Source: Cranoglanis bouderius (taxonomy: Eukaryota > Chordata > Actinopteri > Siluriformes > Cranoglanididae). From it: DNA of 64,000 nt. The stretch lies in NCBI GenBank assembly GCA_023630585.1, contig CM042558.1, positions 17,059,300 through 17,123,299 of the forward strand, read 5' to 3'. The notes under the pieces were generated by a model. It searched no databases. It saw nothing but the letters and a program-made list of their open reading frames with translations, and was not told the DNA's origin. Below are positions 33,319 to 45,690 of the stretch, one piece after another. Position 1 is the stretch's first letter, and the number at the start of each line of letters is the position of its first letter. The translations under genes were made by a program, and so were the position numbers.

Positions 33319-34849
33319 GTGTCTGACGGTATGGCTATAATTTGGCCTGGGTCAGGTGTGAGAGCCGCAGGACTTTTTGAGGACAGTTCTTTCTCTGTTA
33401 TTGTTGTAGCCTTGAAAAAAACCTCAAATCTCTGCAGCAGCAGCAGCACTCATCGATCAGTTTATGTTGAAGTCATACATTCTATGTGCTTTTTGTTTTT
33501 TTTTTATGAGAAAATCCACCCACCTGTTTCTTGCTTTGAGATTTTATAATGAATTCAGTTGTTGTTGTTTTTTTTTTCTACTGTGATGTCAATAATTTAG
33601 CAAACATTCACAAGACGAAGCACTCTAGCGGTCAAACAATGGTCTCATGATTCGCAGTGGAAGATTCAAACTCTCCCAGCTGGACGCCCATGTCGGGAAC
33701 TATTTCTTTCTTTACTAGCTAGCTAGCAACTAAATATCACCTACATACACACTTCACAATCAGCAAGTTGTTAGAAATTGTTAGCTGGTTTTAAAATCCC
33801 GGAGGTTTTAAATGATTAAACTTCCAAAGTTCTCATCCTCATGGTGAACTCCTCACGGTAAAACGCTTTGGATTATTGTTCTGCAGTGCCATGTGATTTA
33901 AAAAAAAAAGTTATTAAGCCATTCCCGATCTCTCACTTGGGGAGTTAAGGTGCTTGTTTTGCAGTGGTGCTGCTTCCAATCTTTGGGAAATTCCACTGGA
34001 TGATGGGACTTGCAGCAAGATTTGGTTAAGATGATCTCCTCATAATTCCTCCTAGTCGTAAGTCCATTCAAAACAAATATGTGGAAACTGGATACGACAG
34101 TAAATGAATAGTGATGGAAATGATAGTAACAAAGAACTGGAAAACTAGGACAACACAAACGAGGTAACTAATATGGAGAAAAGAAACAAAACAAGAAACA
34201 CACAAAGACCGGTGGCGTAAACTGGAAATATATACATAGTTTTATTAACGAATTAATTATATACCACAGGTGACACAGGTATTAGAACAAAAAACAGTGA
34301 GCTCAAAAACGAAAAGTGAGAACATGACACCCAGGCAGTGTACAGAGGAAATTTCTAACAAGTGAAGTATCATTCTGTTTTATTACTTAACTAATAAAGT
34401 GTTAGATTCATCTTTAACAGATATTAAAAATAAACACCAGCATCTGAAATGCTGCCGAGACGCTCCATCCATTAGCAAAGCCGAGGTTAGTTTCTGGACC
34501 ACGTTCTGATTTTTCTCACTCGTTTCCTGGGGCAATTTTTTGACCTCGAGGCCTCGATCAAAAAACTTGTTTTGCTCTTCCTCTGCATTTAAAACCACAC
34601 ATCGGTAAACACTCTGCAGCAACCTTTAAATGTTCAAAAAGCATTTAACTCGACCCTAATAACCTCAAACTGTGTACAACTGTTCACTGCCGCTGTGAAG
34701 ACACAACAGTAGAACGTCTTAATTTATTTTTCAGACGCTTATCTCAGCAGGAGTGCCTTTTGCAAGGTCAGGAATCCTTCATGTCTTACGCTGATAGTGA
34801 CTTATACTGTATGTAATATTAAACCTCCCTTCAAGTCCATGAGCACAAC
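33316..34849. other. Unique intronic DNA
   Basis: A short (GCA)n run lies at 33437-33449. No gene or confident repeat found. Confidence 0.35.
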
Positions 34850-34995
34850 GTTACTATAGAAACGATAATGGAATATACTGAGTGTGTTGGTATAAACCTG
34901 TGATTTGCAGCTGCACTATTGTCAGAGCTGCTGTTATAGAAAACTAATCAACACCTTCTGACCAAACAGAATCGAGCATCCAGCAGCAGTTGAAG
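34850..34995 (+). repeat. Dispersed fish MITE-like repeat, copy 2
   Basis: GTTACTATAGAAACGATAA, CACCTTCTGACCAAACAGA and ATCGAGCATCCAGCAGC match the copy at 22430-22610 in the same order. Confidence 0.55.
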
Positions 34996-35062
34996 TGTAA
35001 GTAGTTTATGCATGTAGTATGTAGGTTGATCATTATAGCCAGTTTAAGTCTTTTCAAGGTTA

Positions 35063-35076
35063 CTGTGTGTGTGCGT

Positions 35077-35160
<84 letters not shown>

Positions 35161-35422
35161 CTCAGAATTTTGGTCAGAGACACGGTTCCTGGAGCTGTTT
35201 GTATTTCTTTTCACTCCTCTGGTCGCCACAGAACAGTAATGTGTTTTCACCTGAGCGTGTGTTATTAGTCACCGTGCTGCGGGGCACGCTACGGCGTGTT
35301 TGCTAAAGCCAGGCGGCCATGTTTGGGCGGCGTTACGGCATGCAGTGGCTTTGACAGAGGAACAGGAATAAGGGGAATGAGGCAGCGTCTACTGCCAGTC
35401 AGCCTTCAGGAAAATAAATGAA

Positions 35423-35506
<84 letters not shown>

Positions 35507-35581
35507 ATCAAAGTGTGGTTTGTGTATGCACAGTTATATCACGTTTGTGTGAACAATCATCTAAAGTGTGTGTGTGTGTGT

Positions 35582-35618
<37 letters not shown>

Positions 35619-35679
35619 CACACTGCATGTGTGCATGCATTATTATGAGTGATGTGTGAGGGAGCAAACATCCAGGTGC

Positions 35680-35731
<52 letters not shown>
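35063..35731. repeat. Cluster of (GT)n and (GT)n(GA)n microsatellites
   Basis: GT 35063-35158; GT 35425-35462 followed by GA to 35505; GT 35565-35616; GT 35684-35731. All Cys/Val or Thr/His-rich frames here come from the repeats. Confidence 0.95.
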
Positions 35732-35732
<1 letters not shown>

Positions 35733-35879
35733 TCAAGAGTCAATCAGGACTCTAATATTTAATATTTGCTAATAATAATAATTAATTCTAATATTTGCTT
35801 CAAAATAATGTCTGTCTGGTTTAAGGCAAAAACAAAAGGATGCAAAAAAAGATGAAAGTGAGAGAATGAGTTCTCCTTA

Positions 35880-36400
35880 ATAGCACTAAGCAATCTTAGG
35901 GTTCTTTGGTGTCTTAAGGGTTCTTAGAGGTTCTTTGTGTCTCCTTCTGGGGAACTGTTAATGGTTCTATGTGAAACCCTACCCCATCTGAAAGGGTTCC
36001 ATGGACAGCCCTTTCAGGAGGCTTAGAACCTTTAATCATCTAATAAACTCTTTCAAGAACCCAGCTAGATAAACTGAGAACACCTGACAGGTTCTAGATC
36101 TCAAGAAGGAAATAATTACCAGTAATATGGAGGTTATACTACACAATTACCCGGGTTAGTGCATACCATTCATTTCTTTCTGTCTTTCTTTCTGTCTGTC
36201 TTTCTTTCTTATTTCTTTCTTATTTACTGTCACCTTTTACTCTCTGTCAGTCTTTCTCTTGCTGTCTTGCTCTCTACACTCTTCAAGAGTTCTACTGTTT
36301 TTTTGGGGTTTTTTTTATATATACATAATTAAGGGTTCTTAATGTTCTGATAGGAAAACACTTTGTTATAGGGTTCTATATAGAACTTTGAGAGGGAGAA
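35880..36400. repeat. Dispersed GGTTCT/AGAACC repeat with pyrimidine tracts
   Basis: AGGGTTCTTTGGTGTCTTAA, GGGGAACTGTTAATGG, GAAAGGGTTCC and, after a TTTC-rich tract at 36173-36215, further GGGTTCTTAATG and GGGTTCTATATAGAAC. Same family as 19741-19880, here without the satellite expansion. Confidence 0.6.
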
Positions 36401-36418
36401 CCCCCCCCCCCCCCCCCC
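36401..36418. repeat. Poly-C run (18 C)
   Basis: Eighteen consecutive C; the G-rich complement could form a quadruplex. Confidence 0.95.
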
Positions 36419-36836
36419 ATTTCCTAGTATCTTTTTTAAATCTATTCATGAAAAAAAAACTGAGAGGAATGTTTACTAATGACTTCATAAGATGAGTAAA
36501 GGCAGGGTCAACCCTGTTGCTATGGAAACTTATTTCCACCTAATTTTATTTTATTGATTTCAATAAACAAACAAGGCAGTAGTCAGCATGTATAGTGAAG
36601 TGGATAAATAGGACACCATTTTGAATTCAACTGAGCTGTGAAAAAAACCAAAAAAAGAATGTTCTGCATGTGCCGTGTGGAATTAATTTAATTCTGCAAC
36701 AAAAAAGCATTGTTAATTAATTTTAGACTCATTAATATTCAAATCCATTCAAACAAGTCCTTTAATTAAAATATCTCAAATGCATTTTTTTTTAAAGAAG
36801 TTGACAGCTTTTTTGTGCGTGGGGTCGGAGTGTGTT

Positions 36837-36842
36837 TGTGTT

Positions 36843-36919
<77 letters not shown>

Positions 36920-36928
36920 GTGTGCGTG
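36837..36928. repeat. (GT)n with a GC alternating core
   Basis: GT repeat interrupted by an alternating GC stretch near 36871-36881, a sequence type that adopts Z-DNA. Confidence 0.95.
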
Positions 36929-36984
36929 TAAGAAAGTTGCATGTGTGTATTAGCTAATCAGACATGCACACTGATGATATTATT

Positions 36985-37420
36985 ACAGCACCCAGTGTGT
37001 GTTCTTCATGCTTTCATTGCTATATACAGCTAATTTCACATTGGCAGTGTTTCAGAGGTGATGATTGCATGGAACGTGTAAAAACTCTCGCCTCATCGAA
37101 CCTCGTGGCACCGCGGGCATTCCACATATTAGTTCAAAACAGGTTTAAGAGGAATTTGCCACGCCATATCATGTACAGGCAAAGTCAAAACGGGGATCAT
37201 TTCACACCCGCTTTTAATTGCGGCCGACTAATTAGGACGGGGAATTGATGGCGGCGAGCGATTTCAATTAAGCGTGGCTCAGCGGAATGAATGGCGACGT
37301 AATCTGATTTCCAAGCAAATTGGATGGAAGCGGTGCGATCACGGCGGTTCTCACTCATCTCGGCGCTGGCACCAACAGGCTGTTAGCACCCTCGGGCATG
37401 AAAGCGAGAGTGTGACACAC
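36985..37420. promoter_or_regulatory. Strong candidate conserved noncoding element
   Basis: Non-repetitive, balanced and CpG-retaining sequence with homeodomain cores TTTTAATTG, TAATTAG (37229-37235) and CAATTAAG (37265-37272), plus GGAATGAATGG. It lies between GT and CA microsatellites. A 94-codon frame (36964-37248) has no domain and is probably chance. TAFA1 lies in a CNE-rich gene desert in other vertebrates (family knowledge). Confidence 0.4.
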
Positions 37421-37424
37421 AAAC

Positions 37425-37444
37425 AAACAAACACACACACACAA

Positions 37445-37474
<30 letters not shown>
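37425..37474. repeat. (CA)n with AAAC interruptions
   Basis: CA units broken by AAACA at intervals. Confidence 0.95.
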
Positions 37475-37475
<1 letters not shown>

Positions 37476-37696
37476 TAAAAGGGGTGTAAGGATGTGCCTA
37501 TTTGATTCAGTGCAACCCTTTCAATATTTACAGCTGCTTCAACTCAAGTGTTTTGGGGTAATGTTGGAAGGCGTCTCTGTTTTGGTAAAATTTGATATCA
37601 CACACTTTTTTTTTTACTAGTGTTTATTATTTAATGACATTATCAAGTCCATTTCTTTCGGCACTGTGTGTTTCTAACTTCATGCTTTTCTGTTCC

Positions 37697-38232
37697 TGTC
37701 AGTCTCACCGAAGGAGGCGTGGCCTGTGTGTCTGTCAGTCTCAGCGAAGGAGGCGTGGCCTGTGTGTCTGTCAGTCTCAGCGAAGGAGGCGTGGCCTGTG
37801 TGTCTGTCAGTCTCACCGAAGGAGGCGTGGCCTGTGTGTCTGTCAGTCTCAGCGAAGGAGGCGTGGCCTGTGTGTCTGTCAGTCTCAGCGAAGGAGGCGT
37901 GGCCTGTGTGTCTGTCAGTCTCACCGAAGGAGGCGTGGCCTGTGTGTCTGTCAGTCTCAGCGAAGGAGGCGTGGCCTGTGTGTCTGTCAGTCTCAGTGAA
38001 GGAGGCATGGCCTGTGTGTCTGTCAGTCTCAGTGAAGGAGGCGTGGCCTATGTGCCTGTCAGGCTTAGTGAAGGAGGTGTGGTCTATGTATCTGTCTATC
38101 TTAGTGAAGGTGGCGTGGTCTGCGTGTGTGTGCGTTAGTCTCAGTGAAGGGGGCGTGGCCGCTGTGTCTGTCAGTCCCAGTGAAGAAGGCGTGGCCTGTG
38201 TGTGTCTGTCAGTCTCAGTGAAGAAGGCGTGG

Positions 38233-38234
<2 letters not shown>
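37697..38234 (+). repeat. 36-bp minisatellite (about 15 units)
   Basis: Unit begins CTGTCAGTCTCAGCGAAGGA and ends in GGCGTGGCCTGTGTGT. Because 36 is a multiple of 3, all six frames stay open, producing 135-202 codon pseudo-ORFs. The first eight units follow a C-G-G pattern at one base (CACCG, CAGCG, CAGCG), a 108-bp higher-order unit. Later units carry CAGTG and more changes. A (CT)n tract abuts the 3' end. Confidence 0.95.

Positions 38235-38281
<47 letters not shown>
38235..38281. repeat. (CT)n microsatellite followed by CT-rich DNA
   Basis: Perfect CT adjoining the minisatellite; a pyrimidine-rich stretch continues to about 38620. Confidence 0.95.
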
Positions 38282-38285
<4 letters not shown>

Positions 38286-40005
38286 CACAAGCTCCCTCTC
38301 TGTCTCCTTTTTCTGATTGTTCCTTCTCTTTCGTTCTCCTCCTTTTTTTCTCTCTCACTTTTCTCTTTTACACCTCCATCTTTTCTTTTAATTTTCCTTA
38401 TAGCTCTCACACTTTCTCTGCGTTTCTCACAGTATCACACACTTTCTTTTCTCTCTCTCACCATTTTTTTCTCTTTCTTTTATTCTCTTTCTGACTCCTT
38501 TTCTCATTTTCCCTCTCAACTTCTTTCCGTCTCTGTTTTTTTTTTTTCTTTCTCGGTCCTTTCTCATTTCTCTCTCTCTCCCTCTCTTTTTTCCCTCCAT
38601 TTCCTCGTCTCTGTCTGGCCCTCAGACGATTTGTCATGGATCAGAAGAGACAATTTGTCATGGATTTGTGCTCTTAAATGTGTGTGTGATAGTGAGGGCA
38701 GCCAGTGGAAAAGCTGAAGAATCCTATTACACTGTTTTTTTTCCCCCTCTTTTTTTTGACGGTGCCGTTTGGGGAGGGAGCGTAGAGGGAGCGTAGAGGG
38801 AGCGAGCGAACTGGGCTGGAGCCGTATGCAGAGCCTCACACTTTCATTTCCTACGCGCACACCATAAACGCTGAATCATGCAGAACTCCTCTGGAATACT
38901 ATATTGATGTTTCTGTGCTATACGGAGCGTGGAAAAGCCTTCGCATCTCACTGAAATGTGCTGCAGTGTCTGTTTTTTTGTTTTTTTGTTTTTTTTCCAG
39001 ACACTAACCGTGCAACTTAATTAACCTCCCATGTGTTCTACCTTTTTTTTTTAAAAAAACAAAAAATACTACACTCCTGTGACTGTAATGGAAATATTTT
39101 GTTACAAAAGCAAAAAGCCAGAGCCAGAAACTTGAGCACACTTAAGTCAGCAAACACAAGATTGCGAGATGATTAGTGTTTACCGAGCCAGCTGTTTGAG
39201 TGGCAGGTTGCTGTGTGTGTGATTTTTCTGGCTACTTTTCTTCCATGTGAAATTAAAAAAAAACAAAAAACAACAGGATTAGATGTTGTGGCCAAGGTGC
39301 TGCACTTTTTCACGCTCATCTTATCCACCTGGGATTCATTTTAGCTCCTGTTTATAATCGTCTGATACCAGAATTCTCATATATCCGAAAGGAAGTGCAG
39401 ATGAAATGTTGAGAGCACAGCAGAGGCTTGTGTGCATTTTCATCTTAGCAGATACAGCTCTCAGAAAATGTTCCTTTCAGGGTGCAACCTCAAGGGTACA
39501 TCTTTTGTGCTTTTAGATACAGAGCCTAGAGGATAGACTGGACCTTTAAAATCCATTTAGGTCACATAATTAGACGTTGCTTGCTACAGGGGCTTCCTGG
39601 AGAGGTTTACTTTATTGTAAAGGCGATTTTCTCTAACAGCTCTATATCGATGTTTAATTAGCAAGGTAAAATCACTTGCTAGCTAAACATCCCTGATGAA
39701 CTCAATTCGTCAGCCGACGGCAGCGAAACGGTGGGTAGAACCAAATCAAAATGACTGACGTATTGACCAAATTAATTGCACTATTGATGACACAATTCCT
39801 TCAATGAATTCAGACCACTTTGGTCCAAGACAATTATACCACGCAATAATTAAAGTTGGACGATATGATAAAAATATATCACGATATGTCAACACATTTC
39901 TATGATACAGGACACTTGTCATGCTATGTAGGTTTTCCTAACAAACTGCCAGCAGGACAGGAGTGTTGCCTAAAAATTAATTTAAAGATTATGTTGATGA
40001 TACTT
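38282..40005. other. Pyrimidine-rich then unique intronic DNA
   Basis: Includes a 12-bp tandem GGGAGCGTAGAG (about 2.5 copies) at 38776-38804 in a GC-balanced block, and around 39855 GGACGATATGATAAAAAT, a decayed relative of the hAT MITE left end. No gene. Confidence 0.35.
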
Positions 40006-40064
40006 GGGGGCATGCTGGCTTAGTGGTTTGGCACGTTTGCCTCGCAAAGAGGGGTTAAATCCTG
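40006..40064 (+). mobile_element. SINE family A head fragment
   Basis: CATGCTGGCTTAGTGGTTTG and GTTTGCCTCGCAAAG followed by a decayed B box GGGGTTAAATCCTG; the body is absent. Confidence 0.6.
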
Positions 40065-43000
40065 TTTTTTTGTTTTGTTTTTTTAAGTAGCCTTTTATAA
40101 TTTTAGAGATTTAGACAGTCATTCTCATATCTGCTTCCAGAGATTGTAATTGTTTTTTTGTTTTTTTTTTTAAACAAAGATAAACAAATCAAACTCAACA
40201 CCAATGGAGTTAACAGGGATTCCTCCGCCACCAAGAAGCCTAGTTCTTTTTTGTTACTAAATTGTACGCTAGAAATACCATTAATATATACTTAAAACTT
40301 GAAGGAAGGTATTTGACCTTGCTGTGACCTTGACCCTGTTTGGATCAATTCCCAAATCTAATTAGTTAATCTCCTGGTTACGACGATAATTCCATATAAA
40401 TCCCACAAACATTTAACCGCTCACTCTTGAGAAATCTCGGACAGACGGATGGATGGATGGATGCATGGGCAATCTGAAAACATAATATCATTCCCACTCA
40501 GTGGCGGCGGCATAAAATTTTTTTTTTATCATGACATAACATCTCCAAAAACTGTATCGTGCCAATTTATCATAATACTGACCTACCGACTCTACTGTGC
40601 CGCCACTGCTTAAAGGTACTATAGTCGATTTTTTTTACACTTTACATGTAATAACCTGAAAGATATGTAGAACATGATAAAAAACAATGGATTAAGCCAT
40701 GGCCTTAGCAACCGTTTGTAAAGTCGTTGAGAAAGCCCATTTGGAAAACTGACTTCCGGTCCGGAATGCTTGTTGGTGTTTGGATGCGCCTCCTGTCAGT
40801 CATTTTTATAGACACTCTACGGGTCACCTAAGATCCTGGTGGTGGAGCTTCGTGAACATGGGCGGGAATGGAGGAGTGAGCACTCGGAGCACAAAAAAAA
40901 AAAATCATTTATATGTCAAGCCCACCCGCTTATATGTTATAACTACCACTTCAGGTTTGGGATCTCCATTTCTACAAGATTATTTCCAGTATTTTACCCA
41001 GACTACCCAGTTCCATCTCTAGAAAGTGTGTGTCATTCTTACATTAAACCAAGATCATGTATCTCAAATGATTCTCTCTTTCTCTCCATGAAGTATTAGA
41101 GCCTCTTCTGGCCCAGTCCACATTTCCTTGAATCCCTGAAAGTCTCTTTGTTCCCAACATTTCATCATCATTCAGGAACCAGAGCAGAAGTGAATCATTT
41201 CTGTGGCTTCTCACTGCAATGCTATTGTGCAGAGTGCATTTTAATGCTGAGCGGGAGTGCACAGCGTGCAGCTAATAAACCCCGAGTTCAGTCCCGCTAA
41301 TAACTCCCTGCTGGATGGAAGTAGAGTACAGCTGCATTAGTGTATACGAAACATAGAAGATTAATTTAAACATTGTATTTCACCTTTCACTCCAAGATGT
41401 AATGATGTAATTCCCCGTTTACTCCAAATGTATTCCATCAAAAAAGGCATGTTTGCTGTTTGAAATTTGCTTATTCAGTTTTGCACTGGAGCTACGACAC
41501 TAATGTGGTTAACAAGTAATGGAAGTCATAGAAAGTCAATATTATTACTACATAATCAACTGTAAAACAGAGTCATTGTTTAAACATTTAAATTTAAAGT
41601 GGAACTATTTTAGCTTCTGCATCACTACCAGTCCAAATGTACTTTCAAATTTTGGTGGGCGGAGCCTAAGAAGTAGAATGCTCCCAAATTGCGCTAAGAA
41701 ATAATTGCGTCTGGTTGTCCAAGATGGCCGCTCCATAATGTTACAGCTATAAGTGTTGTTCAGCTATAAGTGTGTGCTGCATACTTACTTATATACATTT
41801 TGGGGGATTAAACAAGCTCTTTAAACCTTTCCACTGTTGTCGTGATTGTTCTCATGAGCTGCTGTCTTGAGCTAAAAGTATTGACTAAATCAGACCATCC
41901 AGAAGATACAAGTTATGCAAGACAGAGCATTCAATAGGTTTGAAGGCTACATGAGAGGTTTTTACATTTCAGTACTAGCTGGTTAGTGTTAGTACTCAAT
42001 AATGGTCTAGAATAGTACATAAGCATGCGTTTTGAGAAAGAGTAGTTTGTTTAATTAGTTACAGACACTGCGTCACATGGTGCTACAACTGCTCCCACTA
42101 TTTACACTGGTATTGCATCTAGTGTTAAATTCTGAGGGTGTGCACTCCAAACGGCAGCCATTTTGCATTCACATATGGAGTCTTAAAAGCTAGTTTCATC
42201 CAAACCACATCAGCAAGTGTCTGTGATGTTACTTTGTTTAAAATATTTTAGGTAAGAGAGACTACTTTAGCCTCGTAGCTCCAGCACAAAACCCAAGAAG
42301 CTAATCGGCTACATTTGGCGTACGTGGAAAATTACGTGAATTGGAATTTTCACCAGATTTTTCCTTTAAAGGCACTCGCCACAGGGTCTTATTTACTTGG
42401 TGTTATAATGAAGGTTAAAGCTGACAGTCAAGTAATGCCACTGACCTGTTGCAAGACACAATACATTAGTCCTTCAATGAACGACTAATTTCTCAGGTCA
42501 ACCCACTCACATTCATTTCTATTGGCAACCATCTTCCCGAATGTGACTACTGCGAGAAATTTGTCAGCAGGTATTCATTTGTAATTAGAGTGTCAGCGCG
42601 AGGGCGGCGCGGAGGTGTAAAATGAGACGTGTGTTTGGAGCGGATTGTGATATGCTGGATGTGTTTTTGCAGAGCTTCACTCTAGGGCTTGTTTTAGCGA
42701 GCGCTATTGTGTTAGAGAAGGCGGTGCAGAAAGAGTGCGAGAGCTTCACTTTGATTTCTTGTCTAAATGAGCGGGGATGGAGACACACACAGACACACTC
42801 AAAAACAAAACCTCTGTGTCTGTGTGAGGCTCCTCTGGTCATGTTTGACACCCGTGAACTCGGAGAACTTTGAGATTTTGATCGTACGTCTTCACTGGCA
42901 TACCAAGTAGATCACAGTTTCATATCGTAATCATTTGTTATTGCGGTTTACAATATTATCATGATATCGAGTTAAGAAAATTACCGCAGACGTGTGTCTG

Positions 43001-43237
43001 TGTTCGTTTCTTATTGAGATGCTTTAAAAGACCTTTGTGCCGTTCACGTCAGGACCCAGGTGAAGCATCCCGGCATCAAATCAAAATTCTAAGCTAGAAC
43101 ACCTGAACGCTAGCACAAGAGGCCGATCTTTTCAAACCGAAGTCTAACATGATTGACAGGCATATAGAGATGCCCCATTTTCCTGATTTATTGCATATTT
43201 GTGGTCCACATCATTTACTTTTTCTCCCATTTTACAG
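40065..43237. other. Unique intronic DNA
   Basis: Some fragments (CTTAAAGGTACTATAGTCG at 40611; GGTGGGCGGAGCC at 41654) look like bits of dispersed fish repeats, but I cannot bound them. A GC-balanced block at 42590-42860 has an 83-codon frame with no domain. No gene supported. Confidence 0.3.
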
Positions 43238-44021
43238 CCCAGGCCTCCAGAGACCAGAGTTCCATCTCCGGGCAGATTTTTATTGACAGCTGCCAGAACG
43301 TGAGAAGAACCAAATCTTACAATTATATAGTTGACCGTTCATCTATAAAACTTAACCCTCGAGACAAACCGCTGTACAAGATTGGGCGAGAAGCATCTGT
43401 ATAGGCATGGAGGAAAAAACACCGTTTCATGACACTGAATTATTTACACGTTTACTGTGACACCGGGTTAAAATACTGCAATGTGATGTACAGTATATCC
43501 GTGAGACAGATATTTATGATTGAAGAACTGTATCTGGAAGAAATATGCTGTCTGTTGAAATACTAGTCAGAAATAATTTAATATTCACATTTTAAAAGCT
43601 GTGCCAAATAGGGACTGCTGGAAGATATTGGCTCATCTCTACCAATCAGAAACAGAGTATTTTCTCTGCTCATGGTGTAACGCTAGAACCGATTATCGGG
43701 ACATGCCAGCATTCTCACGGCCAGTTTAACAAATCGAGGGTGAGGGTATTTAAGCTTGGCACTGTTGCTACAAGAAGGTGCAACCGGCATCCCGCTATCG
43801 TCTGTCCAGCAGAGCCGAGCATGATGCAATTGTGTGTTTTTAACACCGGCTGCAGGGGATGTCGAGAGATTGTCGTGCAGCGTCTCAACTTTCAGCAAAT
43901 TAGAAATGTCACGAAGCCAGAAGAGCTGCAGGGGAACAGCGAGACGGCGTTATTATGATGTAGGTGGGTTGTGTAGGAGGGTATGTTGTGGTGCAAGGGG
44001 AAAGGAGATCTCATTAAGGTG

Positions 44022-44022
<1 letters not shown>

Positions 44023-44087
<65 letters not shown>

Positions 44088-44090
44088 ATT
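44023..44090. repeat. (GT)n microsatellite
   Basis: GT with one TATG interruption. Confidence 0.96.
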
Positions 44091-44439
44091 TGTGGTAGGT
44101 GACAGGCCTTCACCTCTGCCTGACATTATGACACTTCCAGTAGCACTGTTTTTCAAAGAAAGAGAGGAGGTGGAGAAAGAGCACACGGGAAGGAGAGCAT
44201 GGAAATAGAGAAGTTTGGAGTTGCTGGTGCCAGAACTGTGTCTTTAGAGTGATGTTTTTCACCAAAATCCAGATGCCTAAATCTGCACAGATGAGCTCCA
44301 CATGTGCCTGCATTTAAATCTGTTATATAAATTATCATCCATTTTGTCATATACTACTGTACACTCATAACAGTGATGTTTTATTTAAAAACGCTACATG
44401 GATAAAACATCATTCTTCAGTCAGAGCAACACTTCTGTC

Positions 44440-44945
44440 CACCATGGTTTTTTTTTGGGTTTTTTTTCCCAAACTTTTATTCATGTCCAGTAAACACGCT
44501 CATCACACCCACATGTGCTTGTTGAACATCTCATTCCAGATTTATTCCCCCTTAGCTGTTATTATAAACTCCACTCTTCTGGGAAGGTTTTACACTAGAT
44601 TTTGGAGCGTGGCCGTGGGGATTTGTGATCGTTCAGCTATAAGAGCTTTAGTGAGGTCAGCCAGTGATGTTGGGTGAGGAGGCTCCAGTTCCAGATCATA
44701 CCGAAGGTTTTCAGTGGGGTTGAGGTCAGGACTCTGTGCAGGACTCTCGAGTTCTTCCATTCCAACCTAGGCACAGGGGCATCAGCATACTGGAACAGGT
44801 TTGGGCCTCTTAGTTCCAGTGAAGGGAAATTGTAATACATTCTATACAATTGTGTGATTCCAACTTTGTAATAACAGTTTGGGGACGGCAGAGATATAGA
44901 TGTGATGCTCAGGTGTCCACATACTTCTGGCCATACATACGTGTA
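44440..44945 (-). mobile_element. Tc1-like element, deletion derivative with transposase C-terminal relic
   Basis: The right terminal repeat GGTGTCCACATACTTCTGGC is the classic end of a widespread fish Tc1-like family. On the minus strand, 44775-44525 covers the region that in this family encodes the transposase C-terminus, with frameshifts and stops here. GAATGAGATGTTCAAC-type sequence beyond the stop is at 44521-44540 (antisense). The N-terminal two thirds is missing and the left end is unclear. Dead element. Confidence 0.65.
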
Positions 44946-45359
44946 TATACTTATCTCATAGAAACTGAGTGTTTATACTAGAGAAATATATATATATATA
45001 TATATTACATTTTAGTATATTAATATATCCCATAATGCATTTATTGACACGGCTGAACGGTTAAATATGTACAGTATGCCTAGTACCCAGCTGTGTCATT
45101 ATTATTAAACATAGTTCACACTATGAAACATAATACACATAATCATGTATGGCAGTACAGCAATATAATTTGATTCAGCGTATGTCTTTAATTCCACAAG
45201 GCTTTAATTTCAGATATAAATAAATAAACACCCTGCATATTATTGGAATATGACTGTTAAGCTCGATGGAGCAGTTTAATCCCCTTTGAAAAACACATGC
45301 TTTAATATTGTGTTTAATTAATATAGACTCTTAATATTGCGAAAGCCTAACGCAAAGCT

Positions 45360-45690
45360 AGAGACGTATTATTTTCCGACATCAGTGACTCATTAAAACA
45401 GAGCACTTCAGGTGTGTAGCGACTTGTTCTGCCAAAACTTTTCCATCGGTAGAGTCATACGGAGCCATTTCAATGGCGAAAGCATCACGAAGTGCGTCTC
45501 GCTTCCTCTCACTCCTCCTCTTCCTCCTCTGTTTGCTGGCTGAGGTGTGTGAAGGATCACCTTTCTGCTGGAATTAGTTCAAGCACCACTCGAGCTCGGG
45601 ATCAATGAATGAGATTTAAATTACACTCAGCAGCAGAAAGCCCCCTCACCTCTGATAGCCACTGCTCTCCTCCTGCTAGCTAATGGCCTG
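45360..45690. promoter_or_regulatory. Possible CNE containing a signal-peptide-like sORF
   Basis: Non-repetitive, GC-balanced stretch (CAGTGACTCATTAAAAC, GAATTAGTTCAAGC, ATGAATGAGATTTAAATTAC) with a short ORF at 45473-45577. Regulatory role is inferred from style only. Confidence 0.25.
45473..45577 (+). CDS. Short ORF with signal-peptide-like sequence (34 codons), unproven
   Basis: Reads MAKASRSASR, then a hydrophobic FLSLLLFLLCLLAE, then VCEGSPFCWN and stop. Charged n-region, Leu/Phe core and small-residue cleavage zone have signal-peptide form, and a GAG|GTGTGT near residue 24 could act as a donor. However, the core comes from a CTCCTCTTCCTCCTC pyrimidine tract, which codes for Leu/Phe by composition. 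I do not recognise it; it may be chance. Confidence 0.15.
   Translation: MAKASRSASRFLSLLLFLLCLLAEVCEGSPFCWN

Noticed and set aside
34383..34622. 79-codon minus-strand frame with balanced composition
   Set aside because: It has no domain, no splice signals at its edges and no recognisable similarity; likely chance.
37592..38288. Overlapping open frames of 135-202 codons on both strands
   Set aside because: Generated by the 36-bp minisatellite, whose unit length is divisible by three; no independent evidence of coding.
44440..44945. Apparent inversion junction within the Tc1-like element
   Set aside because: At first the two halves seemed to be in opposite orientation. On rereading, the whole stretch is consistent with one antisense copy of a known deletion-type family.
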